A DNA stretch of 64,000 bases. Origin: Streptacidiphilus sp041262165. Its GTDB lineage: Bacteria > Actinomycetota > Actinomycetes > Streptomycetales > Streptomycetaceae. The notes below the pieces were generated by a model. The model was not told where the DNA came from. It did no database searches and was given only the letters and a program-made list of their open reading frames with translations. The stretch's first letter is position 1, and each line of letters begins with the position of its first letter. Positions 40,277 through 48,497 of this stretch are shown piece after piece. The position numbers were made by a program, and so were the translations under genes. The stretch covers positions 186,001 to 250,000 of the forward strand of contig NZ_JBGCBY010000003.1 in assembly GCF_041262165.1 (NCBI RefSeq), in the 5' to 3' direction.

Positions 40277-41596
40277 ATGAGCCAAACGACAGCGCTGGCG
40301 GGACAGCCCGCCCTTCAGGCCACTGCGCCGGCCCGCGCCCGCCTGGTCGAGATCGTCGTCCCCGTCTACAACGAGGAGCACGTCCTCGCCCAGAGTGTCC
40401 GGCGGCTGCACGCCTACCTGGTCGAGAACTTCCCGTACCGCTTCCAGATCACCATCGCCGACAACGCCAGCACCGACACGACCTGGCAGGTCGCCGACGC
40501 CCTCGCCGCCGAGCTGCCGGACGTCCGTGTGGTCCATCTCGACCAGAAGGGACGCGGTCGGGCGCTGCGCCACGTCTGGGGTACCAGCGACGCCGACGTC
40601 GTCAGCTACATGGACGTGGACCTCTCCACCGGCCTCGACGCCTTCCTGCCACTGGTCGCACCGCTGCTCTCCGGTCACAGCGACCTGGCCATCGGCAGCC
40701 GCCTGCACCGCGGCTCGGCGGTCGTCCGCGGCCCCAAGCGCGAGTTCATCTCCCGCACCTACAACCTGATGCTGCGGACCACTCTCGCGGCGAAGTTCTC
40801 CGACGCCCAGTGCGGCTTCAAGGCCGGACGCACGGACGTGGTCAAGGCCCTGCTGGACTCCGTCGAGGACCAGACCTGGTTCTTCGACACCGAGCTGCTG
40901 CTGCTCGCCGAGCGCAGCGGCCTGCGGATCCACGAGGTCCCGGTCGACTGGGTCGACGACCCCGACAGCCGCGTCGACATCGTCCGGACCGTCAAGGACG
41001 ACCTCAAGGGCATGTGGAGGGTCGCCCGCAAGGCCCTGTCCGGGGCCACCCGCCTGCCGGTGCCGCCCCGCGTCCAGCAGGCCCAGCTGCCACCCGCGAT
41101 GCGCTGGCAGCTCTCCAGCTTCGCGGTCATCGGCGTCCTCAGCACTGTCGCCTACCTCGCGCTCTATCTCGTCCTGCGTCAACTCACGCCCGCCGTCGTG
41201 GCCAACGGGCTTTCCCTCTTCGTCACCGCGATCGCCAACACCGCCGCCAACCGGCGCTTCACCTTTGGCGTGACCGGATCGAGGGACGCGCTCAAGCACC
41301 AGGTCGAGGGCGGCATCGCCTTCCTGATCGGCCTGGTGCTCAGTACCGCGACCCTCGCCGTGGTCAAGGCCGCCGCCCCCGGTGCCTCGCACCTCGCCGA
41401 ACTCGCCGCGCTGGTCGGGGCGAACGCTCTCGCCACCGTCGTGCGCTTCCTGCTGATGCGGGTCTGGGTCTTCAACCCGAAACGCCACCAGGCCCGCCAC
41501 GCAGCCGCCAACTCCCAGCCCAACTTCCACACCTCCCACACCCCCCAGACCTCCCCGACCTCCCAGACCCGGCCCCAGGAGCTGAAGCACCGATGA
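40277..41596 (+). CDS. Dolichol-phosphate-mannose-synthase-like GT2 fused to a GtrA membrane domain
   Basis: The protein has 439 residues. The N-terminal GT2 domain has IVVPVYNEEHVLAQSV (about 26-41), ADNASTDTTW and YMDVDLSTGLDAF (DxD near 115). A C-terminal GtrA-like domain (from about 275) has four hydrophobic helices, SSFAVIGVLSTVAYLALYLV being the first. It would transfer a sugar to a polyprenyl phosphate at the inner membrane and flip or hold the product. ATG 40277 is preferred over GTG 40268. Its stop overlaps the start of the next transferase (ATGA), so lipid-linked sugar donor and user are coupled. Confidence 0.85.
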   Translation: MSQTTALAGQPALQATAPARARLVEIVVPVYNEEHVLAQSVRRLHAYLVENFPYRFQITIADNASTDTTWQVADALAAELPDVRVVHLDQKGRGRALRHVWGTSDADVVSYMDVDLSTGLDAFLPLVAPLLSGHSDLAIGSRLHRGSAVVRGPKREFISRTYNLMLRTTLAAKFSDAQCGFKAGRTDVVKALLDSVEDQTWFFDTELLLLAERSGLRIHEVPVDWVDDPDSRVDIVRTVKDDLKGMWRVARKALSGATRLPVPPRVQQAQLPPAMRWQLSSFAVIGVLSTVAYLALYLVLRQLTPAVVANGLSLFVTAIANTAANRRFTFGVTGSRDALKHQVEGGIAFLIGLVLSTATLAVVKAAAPGASHLAELAALVGANALATVVRFLLMRVWVFNPKRHQARHAAANSQPNFHTSHTPQTSPTSQTRPQELKHR

Positions 41597-43782
41597 GCGT
41601 CCACGTCTCCTCCCCACCCGCGACCGGCGTCGGCCACGCCAGGCCCGGTGGCCGCTCCTGGCTCCAGCGGCTGTTCCTGGGACGCGAACAGGCCCCGCGC
41701 TGGGCCCGACCTGCGCTCTGGGGGATCTTGCTGCTCGCCACCGCCGTCTACGTCTACGGTCTCGGCCAGAACGGCAATGCCAACTCCTACTACTCGGCCG
41801 CCGTGCTGAGCGGTACCAAGAGCTGGTCGGCGATGTTCTTCGGCTCGCTCGACTCCGGCAACTTCATCACCGTGGACAAGCCACCCTTCGCGCTGTGGCT
41901 GATGGAGCTCTCCTGCCGTGCCTTCGGCTTCGGCACCTGGCAGATGCTGCTGCCCATCGCCGCCTGCGGCATCGCCTCCGTCGGCATCCTCTACAGCGCG
42001 GTGCGGCGCAGCTTCGGCCACGCCGCCGCGACCGTCGCCGGGCTCGTCCTCGCCCTCACCCCGATCACCGTCGCGATCACCCGCGACAACAACCCCGACC
42101 CGGTGCTGGTGCTGCTCAGCGTCGCCGCCGCCTGGTTCTGCCTGGAGGCGATCCGCAGCGGCAAGCTCCTGCCGCTCGTCTGGAGCGCCGTCCTGGTCGG
42201 CTTCGCCTTCAACACCAAGATGCTGCAGGCGTACATCGTCCTGCCCGCCTTCTTCCTCGCCTACGGCTTCGCGGCCAGGGGCGGAGTGTTGAAGCGGGTG
42301 CGGAACGTGCTGGTCGCGGGTGTGGCCCTGACGGTCTCCAGCGGCTGGTGGATGGTGGTCGTCGACTCCATTCCCGCGAGCGACCGGCCCTTCATCGGCA
42401 GCAGCACCAAGAACACCGTCTGGGACCTGGTCACCGGATACAACGGTCTTGCACGTATCACGGGTAACAACGGCGGAGCGGGTGGCGTCGGGGTAGGGGC
42501 CAACTTCGGTGGCGCCTCCGGCGTGGGGCGGCTGTTCAACGACATCCTCGGCGGTCAGATCTCCTGGCTGATCCCCTTCGCCGCGATCGCCCTGGTCGCG
42601 GGGATCGTCCTGCGCGGACGCCGTCCGCGCACGGACATGCAGCGCGCCGGATACCTGCTCTGGGGCGGCTGGCTGCTCGTCCACTACGTGACCTTCAGCT
42701 TCGCCTCCGGCACTTTCCACCCCTACTACACCACCATGCTCGCCCCCTCCATCGCCGCCCTCGCCGGGGCCGGCGGCACCGCCCTGCTGCGGGCGTTCCG
42801 CTCGCGCTCGGTGGCCTGGGTGTGGGTGCTGCCGCTGGCCATCGTGGTCTCGGCGGTGTGGGCGGTCGTACTGCTCCGCCGCACGACGACGTTCGACGCC
42901 TGGCTGTGGCCGACGATCGCGGTGCTCGCCGTCGCGGCCGTGGTCTTCCTGCTGGTGGGACGCTTCGGAAAGATCAGCGGGCGGCTGTTCACGGTCGGCG
43001 CGGTGGCGGCGCTGGTCGCCCTGCTGGCCGGCCCGGCCTCGTACGCGGCGGAAACGGCCACGGCGGGAAGCACCCAGGGCGTCAACCCGACCGCCGGTCC
43101 CTCCACGGGTGGTGGGATGGGCGGCTTCGGCGGCGGCAGGAGCTTCGCGGCCGGAGGCCGCAGCGGTGAGCGCCCGGGCGGCACCCAGGGCGGATTCCCG
43201 GGCGGGGCGGGCGGGCAGCTGCCGTCCGGCGCCCGGGGTGCCTCCGGAGGAGCGTCCGGCGGGTCCGGTCAGGGCTTCCCCGGCGGTGCCGGCGGTGGGC
43301 TGCCGACCGGTGCCATGCCCGGTGCCGGTGGTACGGCCGCCGGCCGCGCCGCCGGCGGCGGAGGCATCGGCGGCGGCAGAGGCGGTGTCAGCACCGCGCT
43401 GCTGAACTACCTGGAGGCGCACCAGAACGGCGCCACCTGGATCGTGGCCACCTCCAGCGCCCAGTCCGCTGCTGAGATCATCCTGCAGAGCGGTGGCAAG
43501 GCCGCCATCGGGATGGGCGGCTTCACCGGTAGCGACCCGGCCATGAGCCTGGCTCAGATCAAGGAGTACATCGCCTCCGGCAAGCTGCACTACGTCCTCG
43601 TCGGCGGAGGCGGCATGGGCGGTGGTGGCGGCCAGGCCAACGCCGCCGCGACTGCCTACGTCCAGTCCAGCTGCACCGTGGTCAGCCCCTCCGCGTACGG
43701 CGCGAGCAGCACCAGTACGACGAGCACCAGCAGCACGGCCGACACGGCCAGTACGCAGAAGCTGTACTACTGCAAGTCATAA
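41593..43782 (+). CDS. PMT/ArnT-type membrane glycosyltransferase with Gly-rich loop
   Basis: The 729-residue polytopic protein of the GT39/PMT superfamily has DSGNFITVDKPPFALWLMEL (about 84-103), the first-loop acidic motif with catalytic Asp. About 11-12 membrane helices run to residue 490, with RDNNPDPVLVLLS in loop 4. A ~120-residue Gly-rich stretch (about 500-600; GGMGGFGGG, GGAGGQLPSG) separates the membrane domain from an extracytoplasmic C-terminal domain (LNYLEAHQNGATWIVATSSA). It takes its sugar from a polyprenyl-phosphate donor, presumably made by the coupled upstream gene. The acceptor is unknown. Confidence 0.85.
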   Translation: MSVHVSSPPATGVGHARPGGRSWLQRLFLGREQAPRWARPALWGILLLATAVYVYGLGQNGNANSYYSAAVLSGTKSWSAMFFGSLDSGNFITVDKPPFALWLMELSCRAFGFGTWQMLLPIAACGIASVGILYSAVRRSFGHAAATVAGLVLALTPITVAITRDNNPDPVLVLLSVAAAWFCLEAIRSGKLLPLVWSAVLVGFAFNTKMLQAYIVLPAFFLAYGFAARGGVLKRVRNVLVAGVALTVSSGWWMVVVDSIPASDRPFIGSSTKNTVWDLVTGYNGLARITGNNGGAGGVGVGANFGGASGVGRLFNDILGGQISWLIPFAAIALVAGIVLRGRRPRTDMQRAGYLLWGGWLLVHYVTFSFASGTFHPYYTTMLAPSIAALAGAGGTALLRAFRSRSVAWVWVLPLAIVVSAVWAVVLLRRTTTFDAWLWPTIAVLAVAAVVFLLVGRFGKISGRLFTVGAVAALVALLAGPASYAAETATAGSTQGVNPTAGPSTGGGMGGFGGGRSFAAGGRSGERPGGTQGGFPGGAGGQLPSGARGASGGASGGSGQGFPGGAGGGLPTGAMPGAGGTAAGRAAGGGGIGGGRGGVSTALLNYLEAHQNGATWIVATSSAQSAAEIILQSGGKAAIGMGGFTGSDPAMSLAQIKEYIASGKLHYVLVGGGGMGGGGGQANAAATAYVQSSCTVVSPSAYGASSTSTTSTSSTADTASTQKLYYCKS

Positions 43783-43827
43783 GCAGCAAGTCATAAGCAG
43801 CACGTCATAAGCGGCAAGTCACAAGCA
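43772..43827. repeat. Four 14-bp tandem repeats starting in the stop codon region of the PMT gene
   Basis: The unit GCAAGTCATAAGCA occurs at 43772-43785, 43786-43799, 43800-43813 and 43814-43827 (last two diverged). The first copy contains the last codons and TAA of the gene, so the 3-prime end of the coding sequence has been tandemly copied. Confidence 0.93.
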
Positions 43828-43836
43828 GGCTGACAG

Positions 43837-43868
43837 CTCGCCACCACCCGGTACCGGGTGGTGGCGAG
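43837..43868. terminator. Perfect 32-bp palindrome, bidirectional terminator
   Basis: CTCGCCACCACCCGGT and its complement form a 16-bp stem with no unpaired centre in the DNA. It lies between the convergent PMT and PAP2 genes. Confidence 0.88.
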
Positions 43869-43902
43869 CGCGTCCGGCGGCTCGCCCCGGCAGGTCACCG
43901 CG

Positions 43903-44664
43903 TCATTCCGGCGGCGGGGAGGCGGGGTCCGGTGCCGTGGCGGACTGCACCCGGAGCGAGGAGCGCAGCCGCAGCCGACCCAGATCCTGTGCCCGCAGCC
44001 CCGGGCGCAGACTCTCGAACGATGCCGCCACTCCGAACAGGACCACTCCGGCCAGCAGCCAGCCGCCGAGCACGTCGCTGGGCCAGTGCACCCCCAGGCC
44101 GATCCGGGTCCAGCTCACCGCCAGCACCATCGCGGTGGACGCCACGACAGCGGCCACCCGGCCCCAGCGCTCGGCGTGCGGCCACACCAGCAGAACCAGC
44201 AGCGGACACAGCGTCGCGACAGTCATCGCATGACCGGACGGGAACGACCAGCCGGTCGCCTGCGCCACCGGCTGGGGCAGCAACGGCCGAGGCCGGCCCA
44301 CCAGCTCCTTCACGACGACCTCCAGCAGCGCCTCGACCGCGACCAGCACGGTCGCCCACAGGGCCGTCACCCGGGCTCCACGGAGCCACAGCCACACGAT
44401 CACCACCGCGAGCAGCACGCGCAGCACGGTCGGCGAGCCGATGTCGGCGACGGTGCGCATGGAAGCCGCCCAGCCCGCCCGGTGCACGGCGGTGGAGTGG
44501 AGCCGGAGGACCCAGCGGGAGTCGACGTCCTGAAGGGGCCGCCAGCGGGCCACGACCAGTGCGAGCAGCAGACCGAACGGCAGCAGACAACCCGCGGTGG
44601 CAGCCCACAACCTCTCTCTGCGCCGCTGCTCCGCCTGCGCGCCCGCCCTCACGTCGCCGTTCAT
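43903..44664 (-). CDS. PAP2-family membrane phosphatase
   Basis: The 253-residue integral membrane protein has the three PAP2 motifs: KELVGRPRP (near 125-133), FPSGHAMT (near 149-156) and SWTRIGLGVHWPSDVLGG (near 193-210), carrying the catalytic His/Arg/His set. About six hydrophobic helices are seen. It would dephosphorylate lipid phosphates such as undecaprenyl pyrophosphate or phosphatidate. ATG 44664 (MNGDVRAGAQ) is preceded by GTGAGG; upstream in-frame codons add only a basic non-conserved stretch. Its place beside two polyprenyl-phosphate-type glycosyltransferases fits carrier recycling. Confidence 0.85.
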   Translation of the reverse strand: MNGDVRAGAQAEQRRRERLWAATAGCLLPFGLLLALVVARWRPLQDVDSRWVLRLHSTAVHRAGWAASMRTVADIGSPTVLRVLLAVVIVWLWLRGARVTALWATVLVAVEALLEVVVKELVGRPRPLLPQPVAQATGWSFPSGHAMTVATLCPLLVLLVWPHAERWGRVAAVVASTAMVLAVSWTRIGLGVHWPSDVLGGWLLAGVVLFGVAASFESLRPGLRAQDLGRLRLRSSLRVQSATAPDPASPPPE

Positions 44665-44975
44665 GTGCCTCACTTTCGTGCCTCCGCGCTGCCGACGCGC
44701 GGGGAACCAGGGCCGAGCGGAGAATCGTCTCAGTCGGCATATGGCAGACCGCGTGCCGGCCCGGCGTGTCGGTGCGTATACAGCGCTAGGACGCCCGTCC
44801 GTGATCGACCGGACACGCTCCGCAGCATTTGATGAAAAAATCATCAGGATACTGCACGGCGGGAGAAGAAACGCCCCCTTGGGAATGATGTCCGGAATCT
44901 GGTCGTTACATCGTTACGAAAGGCAGCCAACGAACGGGCCAGCGAGGCCCGACCCGACTCCGAGAGGGAGTACGC
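44665..44975. other. 311-bp divergent promoter region (PAP2 and sigma factor)
   Basis: The region separates the PAP2 phosphatase and the sigma-factor gene. An AT-rich inverted repeat TGATGA-AAAAA-TCATCA lies at 44830-44846, standing out in the GC-rich surroundings as a possible protein-binding site. GTTACATCGTTACGAAAGG lies at about 44904-44922. No small ORF is convincing and no island operator is present. Confidence 0.5.
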
Positions 44976-45947
<972 letters not shown>

Positions 45948-45976
45948 GCCCCGACGCCGCGCCGTATCCTGACGGG

Positions 45977-46159
45977 ATGGCAGACGACACCGCGGCAGTG
46001 CCCGCCGCCGAGGAGAAGAGCCGGCGCCCCGCGCTGGTCTTCGACGACCCCCTGAGCCGGCCGAGCCGCGACGACACCGACTCCGGCTGGGGCGGCGGAG
46101 AATCGGGCCGGGACGAGGCCTGGTACCGGCGGGAGACCCCGCCGCACCACGGCAGCTGA
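45977..46159 (+). CDS. Small conserved acidic protein of unknown function
   Basis: The 60-residue protein begins MADDTAAVPAAEEKSRRPAL. Its core VFDDPLSRPSRDDTDSGWGG and C-terminal PPHHGS resemble a small soluble protein family I associate with Streptomyces, but I cannot give it a function. No membrane segment or Cys is present. ATG 45977 is chosen because family members appear to begin at MAD. An upstream in-frame ATG at 45944 overlaps the sigma-factor stop (ATGA) and would add 11 residues. It is probably co-transcribed with the sigma factor and ends before the terminator at 46195. Confidence 0.65.
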   Translation: MADDTAAVPAAEEKSRRPALVFDDPLSRPSRDDTDSGWGGGESGRDEAWYRRETPPHHGS

Positions 46160-46194
46160 CGAGCTGTTCAGTCGGCAGGAGTGAGTCGACACGA

Positions 46195-46223
46195 AAGGGC
46201 TGGGGCCGAGCGCCCCGGCCCTT
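46195..46223. terminator. Hairpin terminator after the sigma-factor operon
   Basis: AAGGGCTGGGGC pairs with GCCCCGGCCCTT (one G-U pair) around the loop CGAGC, a 12-bp stem 36 bp past the small-protein stop. Confidence 0.85.
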
Positions 46224-46243
46224 CGACTTTGCGGCGGTGGGTG

Positions 46244-46270
46244 CCCGAGCCCTATTGCTCCCCAGGTCGT
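46244..46270. repeat. Solitary third copy of the 27-bp end sequence of the 16335-16545 element
   Basis: CCCGAGCCCTATTGCTCCCC followed by AGGTCGT matches the right end at 16519-16545 with two differences, and the complement of the left end at 16335-16361 with one. Similarity extends outward a few bases (GGTGGGTG before, AGG after). No partner copy is nearby, so this is a single end or a decayed element. Confidence 0.85.
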
Positions 46271-46313
46271 AGGCCCGGCCTCGCGGATCTGCGGGCCCTT
46301 GAGGCGGGGACGT

Positions 46314-46955
46314 TCATCCAGCCGGACGCGACCGTACCTGTGTGCCCCCGGTTCCGTCGTGCAGCGCGGCGCCGGCCGTGGTGTGGGTGGTGGCAGGCGG
46401 GGTCGGGTTCCGCAGCGACCCCGCGGCGAGGGTGGTCGCCGCCACCATCAGCCCGGCCGCGATCGGCCCCGGCCTTCGCCGGACCGCGGCGGGGAGCCGG
46501 TGCCGCCCTCCGCCGGCCCGGATCGGCGGGAACGCGGCGACGGCACGCGTCGGCGGCACGGAGGGGGCGTCACAGGGGAGGTCGCTGGGGCGGGTCCCGA
46601 AGGAGGGGACCGGCACAGCCGGCGCGGGCCGGGGTTCAGGGGCCGGTTCCCACCACAGGTTCGATGACGCGTAGGCCGGGCCCGATGTCGGGCCGTTGGT
46701 CAGGCCGGAGATCGGGCCGGAGATCGGGCCGGACGCGGGGCCGGAGATCGGGCCGGACGCCGGGGCGGACGCTTGGCCCGACGCCGGGTCCGAGGACGCG
46801 GCCGTGTCGTCCTCGTCCCAGGTCTCCTCGTCCGCCCACGGGGGAGCGGAGAGCGAGTGAGCGGGAGCAGGGGCGGGGGCGGGAGCCGGGGACCGGAACG
46901 CGTGCGCCCGGTGCCGGTTCGCACGTCGGATCGGGTTGTCGATCATCAGGGACAT
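46314..46955 (-). CDS. Hypothetical low-complexity protein with one C-terminal hydrophobic segment
   Basis: The 213-residue protein is not recognised. It begins MSLMIDNPIRRANRHRAHAF, is rich in Ala, Pro, Ser and Gly, and contains GPISGPASGPISG repeats (about 58-85) encoded by a 12-bp tandem unit (about 46706-46755). A single hydrophobic stretch GPIAAGLMVAATTLAAGSL lies near residues 157-175. An upstream GTG near 47001 would add about 15 residues (VEAVQLARYTQAVLL). No clear ribosome site decides the start. It could be a tail-anchored or secreted-type protein, or partly spurious. Confidence 0.45.
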   Translation of the reverse strand: MSLMIDNPIRRANRHRAHAFRSPAPAPAPAPAHSLSAPPWADEETWDEDDTAASSDPASGQASAPASGPISGPASGPISGPISGLTNGPTSGPAYASSNLWWEPAPEPRPAPAVPVPSFGTRPSDLPCDAPSVPPTRAVAAFPPIRAGGGRHRLPAAVRRRPGPIAAGLMVAATTLAAGSLRNPTPPATTHTTAGAALHDGTGGTQVRSRPAG

Positions 46956-47043
46956 GAGGAGCACCGCCTGTGTGTAGCGAGCGAGCTGGACTGCCTCCAC
47001 GATGTCCCACTCCGCCGCCCGGCAGGCGCCCCGAGACGCGCCC

Positions 47044-47086
47044 TGTGGACAACCCAGGGGGTGTGGAAAACTCCGCCACCCCCAGG
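47044..47086. other. Two DnaA-box-like 9-mers and a hairpin downstream of mtnP
   Basis: TGTGGACAA at 47044-47052 is the complement of TTGTCCACA, the Streptomyces DnaA-box consensus. TGTGGAAAA follows in the same orientation at 47062-47070. CCAGGGGGTG (47054-47063) and CACCCCCAGG (47077-47086) can form a 10-bp stem with one mismatch that would terminate the minus-strand phosphorylase transcript. Confidence 0.45.
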
Positions 47087-47092
47087 GGTGAA

Positions 47093-47947
47093 CTACTCCA
47101 GCCCGAGTCCGGTTTCCAGCCCGTCCAGTGCGTGCGAGCAGACGCACTCCCGCTCCGTCGTGCCCGGGAGCGCCTCGACCGCGCCCGACAGCACGCCACG
47201 CAGCCGGTCGATGCTTCCCGCGAACACCCGCAGCACCTCCGCGTGGGTCACTCCCTCGCCTGCCTCCACACCCGCGTCCAGGTCGGTGACCAGGGCGATC
47301 GAGGTGTAGCAGAGCCCGAGCTCGCGGGCCAGTACAGCCTCGGGGTGGCCTGTCATGCCGATCACCGACCAGCCCTGCGAGCCGTACCAGCGCGACTCGG
47401 CGCGGGTGGAGAACCTGGGCCCCTCGATCACCACCAGCGTGCCGCCGTCCACCGGCTCCCAGCCCGCCGCTGCGGCGGCCTTGACCGCGACCGCCCGCCC
47501 GACCGGGCAGTACGGGTCGGCGGCGGAGACGTGCACCACCTCGGGCGTCCGGCCGTCCGTTCGCGGCTGGCCGTCGTAGAAGGTCTGGACACGTCCCGTG
47601 GTGCGGTCGACGAACTGGTCCGGGACGAGCAGCGTGCCCGGCCCGTGCTCGGGGCGCAGCCCGCCCGTGGCGCAGGGCCCGAGGATCTGGCGCACGCCGA
47701 GCGAGCGCAGGGCCCACAGGTTGGCCCGGTAGTTGATCCGGTGCGGCGGCAGCCGGTGAGTGCGTCCGTGCCGGGGCAGGAAGGCCACCTGCCGTCCGGC
47801 GACCGAGCCTACGAAGAGGGAGTCGCTGGGCGGCCCGTAGGGCGTCTCGACGGCGACCTCGGCGAGGTCGTCCACGAGTGCGTACAGGCCGGTGCCGCCG
47901 ATGACGCCGATCTCGGCGGTGGGAGTGCTGCTCTGCGGGTTCGCCAT
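47093..47947 (-). CDS. mtnP: S-methyl-5'-thioadenosine phosphorylase family protein
   Basis: The 284-residue purine nucleoside phosphorylase-fold enzyme has IGVIGGTGLYALVDDL (about 14-29), FLPRHGRTHRLPPHRINYRAN (about 58-78), VVIEGPRFSTRAESRWY (about 182-198) and GMTGHPEAVLARELGLCYTSIALVTDLDAG (about 207-236). These form the phosphate, adenine and ribose sites of the MTAP branch. It would cleave methylthioadenosine to adenine and methylthioribose-1-phosphate. The ATG at 47947 (MANPQSS) is the plausible start. It lies 92 bp downstream of the FmdB/Ruc-type gene on the same strand, so co-transcription is possible. Confidence 0.88.
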   Translation of the reverse strand: MANPQSSTPTAEIGVIGGTGLYALVDDLAEVAVETPYGPPSDSLFVGSVAGRQVAFLPRHGRTHRLPPHRINYRANLWALRSLGVRQILGPCATGGLRPEHGPGTLLVPDQFVDRTTGRVQTFYDGQPRTDGRTPEVVHVSAADPYCPVGRAVAVKAAAAAGWEPVDGGTLVVIEGPRFSTRAESRWYGSQGWSVIGMTGHPEAVLARELGLCYTSIALVTDLDAGVEAGEGVTHAEVLRVFAGSIDRLRGVLSGAVEALPGTTERECVCSHALDGLETGLGLE

Positions 47948-48039
47948 GTGCCGAAGCTTAGGAGCGTTCCGGGTATGCCGGAGCCCCACGCGTCCTTACG
48001 GAACGGGGACGTCGCGGGGCCCGGCGGAAACGCTGCCGG

Positions 48040-48369
48040 TCAGGCGGCCGGCGTGGCGCTGCTGCTGCTCGACGAGCTGGACGTGCTCGGCGAGGTCGCG
48101 CTCGACGACGACGAGGACGAGGAGTCGCCCGACGACGTGCTCGCGCCGCTGGAGGACTTCGGGGTGCTCACCGTGCTGCTCGCGGACGAGCGGCTGTCGG
48201 TGCGGTAGAAACCGCTGCCCTTGAAGACCACGCCCACAGCGGAAAAGATCTTGCGCAGCCGGCCGCTGCACTCGGGGCAGACCGTGAGGGCGTCGTCCGT
48301 GAACTTCTGGACAGCCTCAAGGCCGTTGCCACACTCGGTGCACTGGTACTGGTACGTCGGCACTGTCAT
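48040..48369 (-). CDS. FmdB-family zinc-ribbon protein with Ser-rich disordered tail (Ruc-like)
   Basis: The 109-residue protein has an N-terminal zinc ribbon PTYQYQCTECGNGLEAVQKF...CPECSGRLRKIF with four Cys (near 10, 13, 32, 35). VGVVFKGSGFYRTDSR follows, then about 50 residues of almost only Ser, Thr and Ala. The architecture matches FmdB/PutA-type regulatory proteins and Mycobacterium tuberculosis Rv0991c (Ruc), a redox-regulated chaperone with a zinc-bound Cys4 centre and disordered tail that is heat-induced. A CIRCE-like operator directly upstream supports that analogy. AGGAGG precedes ATG 48369 at ideal spacing. Confidence 0.82.
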   Translation of the reverse strand: MTVPTYQYQCTECGNGLEAVQKFTDDALTVCPECSGRLRKIFSAVGVVFKGSGFYRTDSRSSASSTVSTPKSSSGASTSSGDSSSSSSSSATSPSTSSSSSSSSATPAA

Positions 48370-48374
48370 TCCTC

Positions 48375-48401
48375 CTGGCACTCTCGCCTGATGAGTGCTA
48401 A
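48375..48401. promoter_or_regulatory. CIRCE-like HrcA operator
   Basis: CTGGCACTC-N9-GAGTGCTAA follows the CIRCE consensus TTAGCACTC-N9-GAGTGCTAA with two differences in the left arm and a correct 9-nt spacer. It lies just upstream of, and partly next to, the ribosome site of the FmdB/Ruc-like gene (minus strand), in position to repress it outside heat shock. Confidence 0.85.
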
Positions 48402-48497
48402 CGACGGTCAATGATGCGGTATTCCACGGCGATAGTCCACCGTGACCCCTGTGAGCTGTGACAACACCCACACTCCGGCGCCCGCGCGCCCCGGCGG

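Noticed and set aside
40258..41592. N-terminal part of a 1174-codon plus-strand frame continuous with the PMT gene
   Set aside because: The first 445 codons run out of phase through the GT2/GtrA gene and have Arg/Pro-rich sequence. The real PMT gene starts at ATG 41593, which overlaps the GT2 stop.
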